Below, in pieces: positions 1-8,782 of a stretch of 55,945 nucleotides of DNA. The stretch is from an uncultured Lachnospiraceae bacterium (lineage in GTDB: Bacteria; Bacillota; Clostridia; Lachnospirales; Lachnospiraceae), in contig CAMWTP010000036.1 in assembly GCA_947177165.1 (NCBI GenBank), positions 1 to 55,945 of the forward strand, given 5' to 3'. A program made the translations under genes and the position numbers. Below the pieces are notes generated by a model. It was given only the letters and a program-made list of their open reading frames with translations. It searched no databases and was not told where the DNA came from. Each line of letters begins with the position of its first letter. Within the stretch, counting starts at the first letter, position 1.

Positions 1-3
1 ATA

Positions 4-206
4 GTAGGCTCGGCATAGGCTTGCATATGCCGAGATGCTAAGATTGGAGGAAGCGGAGCAGTAGGCTCGGCATAGGTTTGCATATGCGAAGATGTTGAGA
101 CTTGAGGAAGCGAAATAGTAGGCTTGGCATAGGCTTGCGTGTGCTGGAATGCTGAGACTGTAGGATGCGGAACAGTAAGCTTGCGTATGCCGAGATACTA
201 AATTTA
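4..206. repeat. 57-bp tandem repeat array, continuing past the left edge
   Basis: Three full units start at 4, 61 and 118, and a fourth, internally shortened unit starts at 175; the period is exactly 57 bp. Unit 1 contains a perfect 9-bp stem (CTCGGCATA / TATGCCGAG, 8-nt loop) that has decayed in units 2 and 3. All plus-strand frames are closed by stops. On the minus strand the 57-bp (19-codon) period keeps one frame open from an ATG at 219 to the window edge, but I see no ribosome binding site before it. I read the array as intergenic repeats rather than a gene. Confidence 0.85.
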
Positions 207-249
207 GAAAAACAAACATTAGTTTGTATTAAAAGAAAGGCAGTTTACC

Positions 250-1206
250 ATGGAAAAGAAGGAACTGTATGTGAATGCAGATGGCGGGCAGGCGTTTGAG
301 AAAATAGGAGAGGCACTAGAGGCTGCAAAGCAATATGCAGATATGGAGGTTGTTATACATATTGCGCCAGGCATTTACAAAGAACGTCTCGAGATAAAAC
401 AGAATCATATCTCGTTCCTTGGCACAGACGCAGAACAAACAAAGATAACATATTCGGATGGGGCTTTGGATCTCATGCCAGAGGGCGATAAGCGCGGAAC
501 ATTCCGGACGCCGAGTGTGTTTATTGATGCGGACTATTTTTATGCCCACAATATCTCTTTCTGCAATGAGGCCGGACAGGGAAACAAGGTCGGTCAGGCG
601 CTCGCGGTGTATGCGGACGGAGACCATCTGATGTTTGAGCATTGCCGTTTTGACGGGCATCAGGACACGCTTTTTACTGCACCATTGCCGAAGAAAGAGA
701 AACAGGCAGGTGGGTTTAAGGGACCAAAAGAGTTTGCGCCGCGGCGCATGGGCAGACATCTGTATAAAGACTGTTATATTGCAGGAAATGTCGATTTTAT
801 CTTTGGTAGCGCCACGGCCTGGTTTGAGAACTGTGAGCTGTTCATGAAACAGAGAAAAGGCGATATAAACGGTTATGTGACAGCGCCCTCAACTTACGAG
901 GGGCAGAAATACGGCTATGTATTTCAGAACTGCCGCTTTACAAGTGACTGTCCTCCTGAGAGCGCGTACCTTGGCAGACCATGGAGAAATTACGCAAAAT
1001 GTGTTATCATTCATTCTGAAATCGGGGCACATATCCGCAGAGAGGGCTGGCATGACTGGGACAATAAGGAAGCGTGGAATACCATGTTTTTCGCAGAGTA
1101 TGGCAATTATGGAGCTGGCACTGGAAAAGAGCGCGCGCCGTTTGTGAAAATGCTTTCCGAGGAGGAAGCCGCGGAATATACCAGGGAGAATGTGATTGGA
1201 TTTTAG
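250..1206 (+). CDS. Pectinesterase (carbohydrate esterase 8 type), cytoplasmic
   Basis: This 318-residue protein has the landmarks of pectin methylesterases, which remove methyl groups from homogalacturonan: GIYKE (41-45), GQALA (115-119), QDTL (138-141), DFIFG (182-186) and LGRPW (241-245). The two catalytic aspartates (D139, D182) and the substrate arginine (R243) are therefore present. There is no signal peptide, so it should act inside the cell on imported methylated oligogalacturonides rather than on intact pectin. The start is an ATG preceded by an AG-rich site (AGAAAGG). The next gene is a sugar-isomerase-like TIM barrel on the same strand, which fits a small uronate-use unit. The family is clear; the substrate is inferred. 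Confidence 0.93.
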   Translation: MEKKELYVNADGGQAFEKIGEALEAAKQYADMEVVIHIAPGIYKERLEIKQNHISFLGTDAEQTKITYSDGALDLMPEGDKRGTFRTPSVFIDADYFYAHNISFCNEAGQGNKVGQALAVYADGDHLMFEHCRFDGHQDTLFTAPLPKKEKQAGGFKGPKEFAPRRMGRHLYKDCYIAGNVDFIFGSATAWFENCELFMKQRKGDINGYVTAPSTYEGQKYGYVFQNCRFTSDCPPESAYLGRPWRNYAKCVIIHSEIGAHIRREGWHDWDNKEAWNTMFFAEYGNYGAGTGKERAPFVKMLSEEEAAEYTRENVIGF

Positions 1207-1286
1207 CAGCCAGCGATTGCGCCAAAGTTCATTTTGACTGGTGTTAATCTTTGGATAAAGAGAAAAGCTATTAGGAGGGAAAATCA

Positions 1287-2123
1287 ATGCAGTTTGGGAT
1301 CAGATTACACGATGCTGTACAGGCACCGGTTGAGGAGCGGTTAAAGATTGTAAAGGAACAGGGATTCACCTGCGCGCATGTGGCGCTGTCAAAGGTGATC
1401 AGCGAAAATTCCGTGGCGCCGGAAGCGCTTACGCCCGGGTATGCCATGTACTTAAAGCGGTTGTTTGACAAGAATGAGCTTGACTGCGCTGTCCTTGGCT
1501 GCTACCTCAATCTTGCAAACCCGGATGCAGCGCAGTTAAAGGCGATTCAGGAAAAATATAAGGCGAATATCCGCTTTGCGGCGCATCTGGGTGCAGGTGT
1601 GGTCGGCACAGAGACAGGTGCGCCAAATGTGGAGTACAAATTTGAGGAGGCTTGCTGGAACGAGGAGTCCTTACAGATTTTTATCAAAAATCTAAGACCT
1701 GTTGTAAAGTACGCGGAGCAGATGGGTGTGCTCATGGCGATTGAGCCGGTTGTGCGTCATATCGTGTGCAATCCTGTCCGCGCAAGGCGTGTTCTCGACG
1801 AGATCGATTCCCCGAATCTCCGAATTATATTAGATCCGGTCAATCTCTTAGAGAGCTACAATTATGAGAAGCAGGACGAGATCATCGACGAGGCAGTCGA
1901 ACTTCTGGGCAAGGATGTCGCCGTTTTGCATGTGAAAGATTTTGTCATCAGAGACGGCAGGCTGGTATCCGTACCCGTAGGACAGGGACAGTGCCACTGG
2001 GACAGAATCATTCCCTATATGAAGAAGGAAAAGCCATATATGCACGCGACGCTTGAGGACACCAAACCGGACAATGCGGTGGCAGCACTAAATTATATTA
2101 CAAAGATTTATCAGGATGCATAA
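1287..2123 (+). CDS. Sugar phosphate isomerase/epimerase-like TIM-barrel protein
   Basis: The 278-residue protein matches the xylose-isomerase-like TIM-barrel superfamily (AP endonuclease 2 fold). Likely metal ligands sit at strand ends: IEP near 151, LDP near 182, HVKD near 214 and TLED near 259. A strong AGGAGG site lies just before the ATG. It follows the pectinesterase by 80 bp on the same strand, so a role in isomerising or epimerising a pectin-derived sugar is plausible, but the superfamily is too broad to name a substrate from sequence. Confidence 0.8.
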   Translation: MQFGIRLHDAVQAPVEERLKIVKEQGFTCAHVALSKVISENSVAPEALTPGYAMYLKRLFDKNELDCAVLGCYLNLANPDAAQLKAIQEKYKANIRFAAHLGAGVVGTETGAPNVEYKFEEACWNEESLQIFIKNLRPVVKYAEQMGVLMAIEPVVRHIVCNPVRARRVLDEIDSPNLRIILDPVNLLESYNYEKQDEIIDEAVELLGKDVAVLHVKDFVIRDGRLVSVPVGQGQCHWDRIIPYMKKEKPYMHATLEDTKPDNAVAALNYITKIYQDA

Positions 2124-2156
2124 AACGGAATGAAGTGTAGACAGAGGATAACATAA

Positions 2157-2342
2157 ATGTTTGTTTTGTTATTTTTAGTAATCATTGTATGCGGCATTTT
2201 GCTTTTGTTCAAAGCAAAGAATGCACAGGGCAGAAATGGATTGGGTGTCATCTTTGGCACAAGCGGGCTTATATTGATTATTTACGGTGTTGTACATATT
2301 TATTATGTGTTTACAGGTGTTATAGAGCTTCCGTTGTGGTGA
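2157..2342 (+). CDS. Small two-helix membrane protein, unknown function
   Basis: A 61-residue ORF with AGAGGA eight to nine bases before the ATG. Residues 1-18 and 30-53 are strongly hydrophobic, separated by a basic, Gly/Asn-rich turn (KAKNAQGRNG), so it should be a two-pass membrane hairpin with a short cytoplasmic or external loop. I do not recognise a family. It lies 33 bp after the TIM-barrel gene and may be its last operon member. Confidence 0.55.
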   Translation: MFVLLFLVIIVCGILLLFKAKNAQGRNGLGVIFGTSGLILIIYGVVHIYYVFTGVIELPLW

Positions 2343-2442
2343 GAAATTGTGGAGAGATATCCCGTCAAACATTGGTGGTCAGGCGTTTTATATGACTGCG
2401 CACGGCCATTTTGCAGAATAATCTGAAAAAATTGCGTATCTA

Positions 2443-2468
2443 TATTGAAATATTGTATTGAAATATTG
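2443..2468. repeat. Perfect 13-bp direct repeat upstream of the hydrogenase gene
   Basis: TATTGAAATATTG occurs twice back to back (2443-2455 and 2456-2468), about 100 bp before the hydrogenase start and just before the long inverted repeat. Tandem sites of this kind can bind a regulator, but I cannot name one. Confidence 0.6.
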
Positions 2469-2484
2469 TTAAAAATATGTCAAA

Positions 2485-2531
2485 ATAATACTGTTCCAAG
2501 TTGCCAAAGAAAAACACTTGGACAGTATTAT
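2485..2531. promoter_or_regulatory. Long inverted repeat in the hydrogenase leader
   Basis: The arms 2485-2501 and 2516-2531 pair over 16 bp with one bulged base, around a 14-nt loop. There is no T-run after it, so it is not a standard intrinsic terminator for the upstream genes. It lies about 40 bp before the hydrogenase start, so an mRNA-stabilising hairpin or an operator are both possible. Confidence 0.6.
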
Positions 2532-2569
2532 GTTGTTTGAAACAGATTGATACGCAGGAGGCATAGAGT

Positions 2570-4066
2570 ATGAGAGGGATAGATACACAGGTTCGCAAGA
2601 CGCGACGTGCGATTTTCAGGGAAGTGGCAAACATGGCATATCATTCCACGAATCTTGTGGATGACATGGAGGCGCTTCCCTATAAACTTGCAGATGCAGA
2701 AAATTCACCCTACTGGGATAATATTTACCGGGAACGCGAGATTATCCGCGAGCGCACAAGGCTTGCTATGGGGATGTCGCTGCGCCCAGAGGATGAGCCG
2801 GTGCAGGTCAGTCAGGGCGTGGAGGAGAGCAATATTGACGAGAAGTATTATGAGCCGCCTCTGATGCAGGTGATTGCGTCTGCGTGCAATGCATGCCCGG
2901 AAAACCGATATGAAGTGACAGATAAATGTATGGGCTGCCTCGCACACCCGTGCAATGAAGTGTGTCCGAGAGGTGCGATCACGATGCAGAACGGACACTC
3001 TGTGATTGATCAGGAAAAATGTATCAAATGCGGTAAGTGCAAAACTGTATGTCCTTATGATGCGATATCCCACCAGCAGCGTCCCTGTCTTGCCCACTGC
3101 GGGGTGAATGCCATTCATTCTGACAGCCACGGCAGGGCAGTGATCGACAATGACAAATGTGTCTCATGCGGACAGTGTATGGTCAGTTGTCCATTTGGGG
3201 CAATCGCAGATAAATCTCAGATTTTCCAGCTGATTCGCGCGATGCAGTCGGGCAGAAAGATTATCGCACAGGTGGCACCCGCGTTTGTCGGACAGTTTGG
3301 GCCGAAGGTGACACCGGATATGTTAAAGACTGCGCTCAAGGAATTAGGCTTTTTTGAAGTATATGAGACGGCGATCGGTGCGGATATGGGAGCAATGACC
3401 GAGGCGGAGCATTATGTGAAGGAAGTTGCGACAGGGGAGGTTCCATTCCTTCTCACGTCGTGCTGCCCATCGTGGTCAATGCTCGCCAAGAAATTTTTCC
3501 CGGAAACGATTGATAAAATCAGCAATGCATTGACGCCGATGGTTGCGACAGCCAGAGTTATCAAGGAAGAGCACCCGGATGCGAGTGTCGTGTTTATCGG
3601 ACCATGTGCAAGCAAAAAGCTTGAGGCAAGCCGCAGGACGATCCGCTCCGATGTGGATTTCGTCATAACGTTTGAGGAGCTCACCGGCATGTTTGAGGCG
3701 AAAGGAATCCTTCTGGAGGAGATCGAGGCGATGGACTCCATGAACGACGCGACAGCGGCAGGGCGCGGCTATGGTGTGGCCGGCGGCGTGGCAAGCGCGA
3801 TTGAAAATTGTATCAAAGAGTACTATCCTGACACTGAGATTCATATTGAGCATGCTGAGAGCCTTGCTGAGTGCAAGAAAATTCTGATGCTCGCAAAAGC
3901 AGGCAAGAAAAACGGATGCCTGATCGAGGGTATGGCGTGTCCGGGCGGATGCGTTGCCGGCGCAGGCACGAATATTGCAATTCCTACAGCGACCAAGGAT
4001 TTGTTGAGCTTCAAAAATTCTTCTGAAAAGAAGCTGCCGGAACACAATGTCCGCCAGCCAGAGTGA
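2570..4066 (+). CDS. [FeFe] hydrogenase, monomeric ferredoxin-like type (group B-like)
   Basis: The 498-residue protein carries Fe-S cluster ligands at 107-132 (CNAC, CMGC, CNEVCP), 151-161 (CIKCGKCKTVCP) and 197-207 (CVSCGQCMVSCP), followed by the H-cluster domain. The three H-cluster motifs are present: TSCCPSW (296-302), GPCASKK (344-350) and EGMACPGGC (453-461). The family makes or uses H2 with ferredoxin. The N-terminal 100 residues and the GPC form of motif 2 point to the poorly studied group B rather than group A; this subgroup call is from memory. No maturation genes (hydE, hydF, hydG) are in the window. Start supported by AGGAGG before the ATG. Confidence 0.88.
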   Translation: MRGIDTQVRKTRRAIFREVANMAYHSTNLVDDMEALPYKLADAENSPYWDNIYREREIIRERTRLAMGMSLRPEDEPVQVSQGVEESNIDEKYYEPPLMQVIASACNACPENRYEVTDKCMGCLAHPCNEVCPRGAITMQNGHSVIDQEKCIKCGKCKTVCPYDAISHQQRPCLAHCGVNAIHSDSHGRAVIDNDKCVSCGQCMVSCPFGAIADKSQIFQLIRAMQSGRKIIAQVAPAFVGQFGPKVTPDMLKTALKELGFFEVYETAIGADMGAMTEAEHYVKEVATGEVPFLLTSCCPSWSMLAKKFFPETIDKISNALTPMVATARVIKEEHPDASVVFIGPCASKKLEASRRTIRSDVDFVITFEELTGMFEAKGILLEEIEAMDSMNDATAAGRGYGVAGGVASAIENCIKEYYPDTEIHIEHAESLAECKKILMLAKAGKKNGCLIEGMACPGGCVAGAGTNIAIPTATKDLLSFKNSSEKKLPEHNVRQPE

Positions 4067-4116
4067 GCAGTAACGCTTGTATGAAATAGATGACAATTAA
4101 GAGGAGGTATGGGAAA

Positions 4117-5577
4117 ATGGCAAAGAAAGTGAGATGCCGATTTGCGCCAAGTCCGACAGGTAGAATGCATGTCGGGAACTTACGTTCGGCATTGTACGAG
4201 TTTTTGATTGCAAAACACGCAGGGGGAGATTTTATCTTTCGTCTGGAGGATACGGACCGGGAGCGTTACGTAGAAGGTGCAGTTGATATTATATACAATA
4301 CATTGGAAAAGACAGGTCTGATATACGATGAAGGTCCAGACAAGGACAAGGGATTTGGCCCTTATGTACAGAGTGAACGTGTGCAGGCGGGGATTTACAT
4401 GAAGTACGCGAAAGAGCTGATTGACAGGGGGGAGGCATATTACTGCTTCTGCGACAAGGAGAGGCTTGCCACTCTGAAATCGGAAGTCGTTGAGGGCAAG
4501 GAAATTACCGTCTATGATAAGCATTGTCTTGGGCTCTCCAAAGAGGAAGTTGAAGAAAAACTTGCGGCCGGAATCCCTTATGTCATCAGACAGAACAATC
4601 CGACTGAGGGGACAACAAGCTTTCACGATGAGCTTTATGGTGATATCACGATTGACAACACAGAGCTTGACGACATGATCCTGATCAAGTCCGACGGATA
4701 TCCCACCTATAATTTTGCCAATGTGGTGGACGACCATCTGATGGAGATTACCCATGTCGTGCGCGGAAATGAGTATCTCTCCTCCACACCAAAATACAAC
4801 CGTCTGTACGAGGCGTTTGGATGGGAGATACCGACTTATGTGCATCTGCCGCTCATCACTGACGAGGAGCACAAGAAGCTCAGCAAGAGAAGCGGACATT
4901 CCTCCTTTGAGGATATTGTGGAGCAGGGGATTCTGCCGGAGACAATTGTAAACTTTGTCGCACTGCTCGGATGGAGCCCGGAGGAAAACAGAGAAATCTT
5001 TACGCTTGACGAGCTGATTCGGGACTTTGACTACACCAGAATCAACAAGTCCCCGTCTGTGTTTGACATGAACAAGCTCAAATGGATGAATGGCGAATAT
5101 ATCAAGGCGATGGACTTTGACCGTTTTTATGACATGGCGCTTCCCTATATGAAGGAAGTGATCAGTAAAGATCTCGACTTGAAGAAAATCGCGGCAATGG
5201 TAAAGACCAGAATTGAGGTTTTTCCTGACATAAAAGATTTGATTGGCTTCTTCGAGACATTGCCGGAGTACGACACTGCGATGTACACACACAAGAAGAT
5301 GAAGACAACCGCGGAGAGTTCGCTCGCGGTCTTAAAGGACGTGCTTCCGCTGCTGGAGGCGCAGGAGGACTATTCAAACGATGCGCTCTATCAGCTTCTG
5401 CTGTCGTATGTGGCCGAGAAGGAAGTGAAGAACGGCTATGTCATGTGGCCAGTCAGGACAGCGGCTTCGGGACTGCAGATGACGCCTGCCGGAGCAACAG
5501 AAATTATGGAAATACTAGGCAAAGAGGAAACCCTTGTGCGAATCAGAAAGGGTATTGAGTTACTTGAGAATGCTTGA
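4117..5577 (+). CDS. gltX: Glutamyl-tRNA synthetase
   Basis: Charges tRNA-Glu with glutamate. The class I signatures are clear: a HIGH-type motif (PSPTGRMHVGN) near residue 10 and a KMSKS-type motif (KKLSKRSG). The length of 486 residues matches bacterial GltX. An upstream in-frame ATG at 4090 exists, but GAGGAGG at 4101-4107 sits correctly only for the ATG at 4117, which also restores the usual N-terminus. The stop overlaps the helicase start, so the two are probably co-transcribed. Confidence 0.97.
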   Translation: MAKKVRCRFAPSPTGRMHVGNLRSALYEFLIAKHAGGDFIFRLEDTDRERYVEGAVDIIYNTLEKTGLIYDEGPDKDKGFGPYVQSERVQAGIYMKYAKELIDRGEAYYCFCDKERLATLKSEVVEGKEITVYDKHCLGLSKEEVEEKLAAGIPYVIRQNNPTEGTTSFHDELYGDITIDNTELDDMILIKSDGYPTYNFANVVDDHLMEITHVVRGNEYLSSTPKYNRLYEAFGWEIPTYVHLPLITDEEHKKLSKRSGHSSFEDIVEQGILPETIVNFVALLGWSPEENREIFTLDELIRDFDYTRINKSPSVFDMNKLKWMNGEYIKAMDFDRFYDMALPYMKEVISKDLDLKKIAAMVKTRIEVFPDIKDLIGFFETLPEYDTAMYTHKKMKTTAESSLAVLKDVLPLLEAQEDYSNDALYQLLLSYVAEKEVKNGYVMWPVRTAASGLQMTPAGATEIMEILGKEETLVRIRKGIELLENA

Positions 5578-7444
5578 ACAAAATGTAAATGAAGCCCAGT
5601 ACAGGGCGATCACCCACGGAGCCGGGGCTATGCTTGTCTTAGCTGGACCTGGCTCCGGGAAGACTTTTACCGTGACGCAGAGAATCAAATATCTGATCGA
5701 ACATCATCATGTCAAACCGGAGGATATTCTTGTCATTACATTCACCAAAGCTGCTGCCGCAGAGATGCAGGAGCGTTTTGTGAAACTCAATGAGGGAAGA
5801 AATGATCCGGTTCATTTTGGCACTTTTCATTCTGTTTTTTTCCAGATATTGAGGCATACATATCGGTTTACCGCCCAGAATATTATACGCGAGGGGGACA
5901 AATACAGGCTTTTGTCCCAGATTATCAGTGAGATTCCTGATGAGATCCGGTCGCAGTCCCAGATTGACGACAGCAGTGACACACTGCAGCGGCTGTTATC
6001 GGAGATCAGCACTGTCAAAAATAACGGGATCACGCCGCAGGAGGTCAAAAGTACTACGGTGTCACAGGCAGAGTTTGAGTATATTTTTCAGATTTACAAA
6101 CAGGAGATGAACCGCAGTAAATTAATCGATTTTGACGATATGGTGCTCCTGTGCCGCGATCTGCTTGTGTCCAGACCAGAGACGCTGAAACTATGGCAGG
6201 AGCGTTTTCAATATATCCTTGTCGATGAATTTCAGGATATCTGTCCCCTGCAGTATGAGGTTGTGAGACTGCTTGCGAAACCGCAGGACAATCTGTTTAT
6301 CGTGGGGGACGACGACCAGTCGATCTATGGTTTTCGCGGTTCCAGGCCGGAAATTATGCTGAATTTTACGAGGGATTATCCTGAAGCCAGGCAGGTTCTT
6401 CTGGATGTAAATTACAGGAGCAGAAAGGATATTGTCGATGTGGCGGGAAAGCTGATCGCCCACAATAAGACGCGGTTTGACAAGAAAGTCAGGACACAGA
6501 ACGGGCAGCTCGGCGGCGTAAAGATCTATGCGTTTCATTCGAAGCTCAAACAGGCGGAGAATATCGCGCTGCTAATCAGACAGTACATGACACAGCCGGG
6601 AGCCAGATACAGCGATATCGCGATTCTTTACCGCACCAACAACCATACGGTGTACACAGCGGACAGGCTGATGAAGGAGGGGATTCCATTCAGCATGAAG
6701 GAAAAACCCAGGAATATCTATGACAGTGCTGTGGCAAAGGATATCATCGCGTATCTGCGGTATGCCCTGCATGAGGACAGCGTGGAAGATTTTCTGCGGA
6801 TCATGAACAAACCTGTGCGGTATATCAAGAGACTCACTGTGCCGCGGAACCCTTTTCGGATGCAGGAGCTGATAGAGAACAATCGGGCAACTGGCTATGT
6901 CGTACAGAATATTCTTGATTTTTACGATAATCTTCGTTTTATTAAGAGTCTGAATCCGTTTTCCGCAGTGAATTTTATCCGGAAGGGGATAGGATATGAA
7001 GCTTTTTTGAAAAAGCAGGCATCAGAGCAGGGCAGGGATGTGTCAAAGGATTTTGAAGAACTGGACGAGCTGATGCAGCTTGCAAAGGATTACGAGACTA
7101 TTCCGGAATGGCTGGAACAGATACAGAACTATGACGCAGTGATGCAGGAGATCATACAGCAGGAGCGCAGGCAGAAGCAGGAGACGGATGCGGTCAGTAT
7201 GGTGACAATGCATGCCTCCAAGGGCCTGGAGTGGAAGGTTGTGGTGCTTCCCGATGTAAACGAGGGTGTGATTCCGCACAAAAAGGCAGTTACGGACAGT
7301 GAGCTGGAGGAGGAGCGCCGGATGTTCTATGTGGCGATGACGCGCGCGAAAGAATACCTGTTCATTTTTTATCTGCAGGAAAAAGAGGCAGGAAACCTCC
7401 TGCCTTCCCGTTTTCTTGATGAGATTATGACTCCTGTTCCTTAG
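5570..7444 (+). CDS. UvrD/PcrA-like superfamily 1 DNA helicase
   Basis: A 3'-5' helicase of 624 residues. Motifs visible in order: Walker A GPGSGKT, DEFQD (motif II), DDQSIYGFRG (motif III), VNYRS (motif IV), TMHASKGLEWKVV (motif V) and RRMFYVAMTRAKE (motif VI). It is about 100 residues shorter than typical PcrA and lacks the long C-terminal tail that binds RNA polymerase, so it is a paralogue rather than the housekeeping PcrA. The ATG at 5570 overlaps the end of gltX by 8 bp, suggesting translational coupling. The last 20 bp overlap the 3' end of the convergent DUF2225 gene. Confidence 0.9.
   Translation: MLEQNVNEAQYRAITHGAGAMLVLAGPGSGKTFTVTQRIKYLIEHHHVKPEDILVITFTKAAAAEMQERFVKLNEGRNDPVHFGTFHSVFFQILRHTYRFTAQNIIREGDKYRLLSQIISEIPDEIRSQSQIDDSSDTLQRLLSEISTVKNNGITPQEVKSTTVSQAEFEYIFQIYKQEMNRSKLIDFDDMVLLCRDLLVSRPETLKLWQERFQYILVDEFQDICPLQYEVVRLLAKPQDNLFIVGDDDQSIYGFRGSRPEIMLNFTRDYPEARQVLLDVNYRSRKDIVDVAGKLIAHNKTRFDKKVRTQNGQLGGVKIYAFHSKLKQAENIALLIRQYMTQPGARYSDIAILYRTNNHTVYTADRLMKEGIPFSMKEKPRNIYDSAVAKDIIAYLRYALHEDSVEDFLRIMNKPVRYIKRLTVPRNPFRMQELIENNRATGYVVQNILDFYDNLRFIKSLNPFSAVNFIRKGIGYEAFLKKQASEQGRDVSKDFEELDELMQLAKDYETIPEWLEQIQNYDAVMQEIIQQERRQKQETDAVSMVTMHASKGLEWKVVVLPDVNEGVIPHKKAVTDSELEEERRMFYVAMTRAKEYLFIFYLQEKEAGNLLPSRFLDEIMTPVP
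7380..7405 (-). terminator. Intrinsic terminator of the DUF1292-DUF2225 operon
   Basis: Perfect 8-bp stem (AGGCAGGA / TCCTGCCT, loop 7394-7397), followed on the minus strand by a C and five Ts. It lies inside the 3' coding end of the convergent helicase gene. Confidence 0.75.
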
Positions 7445-8162
7445 CCTTGGTAATCAGATCTTTCAGATCCAGGGCTTTGTCCTTCAGACGCGGGCTGGTG
7501 CTGCGGTTTGAGACAACGCCTGACAAAAACTGCATGGCCATCTGATAATCGCCTTTTTTATACGCAAAATATGACAGAAGGTAATCGAGGGTTGTCTCAT
7601 TCATGCCTGCGATTGGGTATTCCTCATGCATACGCGCATTAGCCAGATGCTCATAGGCTTTCATAGCCGCATTGTCCGCTTCTTTGAGATACAACTCCTT
7701 TTTGGAGGCATCAGGAGCGTCGTCAGGGATCTCATCAGCCAGATCCTGATACAGCCAGCATATTTTGAGACAAACATTTCCGATTTCGCTGTCCTTGGCC
7801 TCCTTTGTGATTGTGCACAGCAAAGCCATCTTCATGCGGCTGATTGCGACCTCTGTCGTATAGAAATCACATTCTGTTTCCTCGTGGGATTTGTAGTTGT
7901 TCTGGATTTTGTCATGGATAAATTTTTTCTGGGTCAGGGTAATGTTGCTGAAATTCTGGGTAAGCGCAGCATAACCGCAGTTAGGACAGCATACGGCGTC
8001 GTATTTTGTGACATTGATATTGCTGTAGATTGGTCTCAAATCGCCCATTGTGTTGACAAATCGCGCAGAGTTGGATTTCACTGCCTTGGCGCGTATCTGT
8101 TTCTCACAGACCGGGCAGTTATATCGCTTGTCTATAAGTAATGTTTTTTCGTTTGTTTCCAT
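7425..8162 (-). CDS. DUF2225 family protein
   Basis: A 245-residue protein with two zinc-ribbon-like Cys pairs at the N-terminus (CPVC and, after about 44 residues, CPNC) followed by an all-helical, TPR-like region, the arrangement of the DUF2225 family of Firmicutes. Function unknown. Upstream in-frame ATGs exist, but GGAGGG placed 8-9 bases before 8162 decides this start (METNEK). It follows the DUF1292 gene by 19 bp, forming a two-gene minus-strand operon. Confidence 0.82.
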   Translation of the reverse strand: METNEKTLLIDKRYNCPVCEKQIRAKAVKSNSARFVNTMGDLRPIYSNINVTKYDAVCCPNCGYAALTQNFSNITLTQKKFIHDKIQNNYKSHEETECDFYTTEVAISRMKMALLCTITKEAKDSEIGNVCLKICWLYQDLADEIPDDAPDASKKELYLKEADNAAMKAYEHLANARMHEEYPIAGMNETTLDYLLSYFAYKKGDYQMAMQFLSGVVSNRSTSPRLKDKALDLKDLITKAKEQES

Positions 8163-8181
8163 TTCGTTCGCTCCCTCCATT

Positions 8182-8517
8182 TTACGGTTCGTTTTGGTTA
8201 TCGATGATTTCGTCAAATTCAACATTGTCAAGATACTCATCAAAAGCATCTGCGACATTTTCGTATTCCTCGTCATCATCAATATAGGTTAATTTGGGTT
8301 CTTCGTTCGGGTCATCTTCGTTTTCTTCATATTGATAAAACCATACTTCGCCATCGTCGTTGTTTCCATTTTCATCAAGCGGAAGCAGGGCAATGTAGTC
8401 TTTTTTATCAACAGTCAGGATCGTGATGATGGCACAGTTGACAACCCGCCCGTCATCAAGCTCAAGCTCAACTGTCATCTCCTCGTCATCATAACCATTT
8501 GTGTTTGTGTCAGTCAT
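8182..8517 (-). CDS. DUF1292 family acidic protein (YrzB-like)
   Basis: A 111-residue, very acidic protein (many Asp/Glu) with the DUF1292 core: a beta-rich stretch with GRVVNCAIITIL, then YIALLPL and EVWFYQY, followed by an acidic tail. The family is common in Firmicutes and its function is unknown. First gene of the minus-strand pair with DUF2225. DUF1292 is often near RNA-processing genes in other genomes, which is not seen here. Confidence 0.85.
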   Translation of the reverse strand: MTDTNTNGYDDEEMTVELELDDGRVVNCAIITILTVDKKDYIALLPLDENGNNDDGEVWFYQYEENEDDPNEEPKLTYIDDDEEYENVADAFDEYLDNVEFDEIIDNQNEP

Positions 8518-8663
8518 AGATTATTGTACCAAACCTTTCATAATTTATATGCAGTTATTCGGCTGCCAATACTTATATCTTACTCAAATTGTTTGAACAA
8601 ATCAAGAAAATTTTGAAATTTCATGCCACATGGTTCGCTCTTAACAAAAAAATATCAATAAAC

Positions 8664-8693
8664 TTGACACAGAGTATCAAAAGCGAGTATTAT
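8664..8693 (+). promoter_or_regulatory. Sigma-A promoter for the sirtuin-like / GH13-like operon
   Basis: TTGACA at 8664-8669, 18-bp spacer, TATTAT at 8688-8693. The next gene starts 90 bp downstream. The rest of the 8518-8782 gap shows no gene. Confidence 0.7.
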
Positions 8694-8782
8694 TACTATG
8701 TAAGGAACAATTCTTTAACAGTTCCTAATACGGATAAATCAATTTGAAGAGTTCTTTTGCCATGGCAGACCGAGGTACGTAG

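Noticed and set aside
1..206. CRISPR array at the left edge
   Set aside because: Units follow each other directly with no unique spacers, so this is a tandem repeat and not a CRISPR.
2464..2484. Rex-like half site (TTGTTAA) before the hydrogenase
   Set aside because: The second half matches the TTAACAA arm at only four of seven bases; not enough to call a Rex operator.
4180..5292. Long minus-strand reading frame (370 residues) opposite gltX
   Set aside because: It is the codon-bias shadow of gltX; no family resemblance, no RBS and complete overlap with a certain gene.
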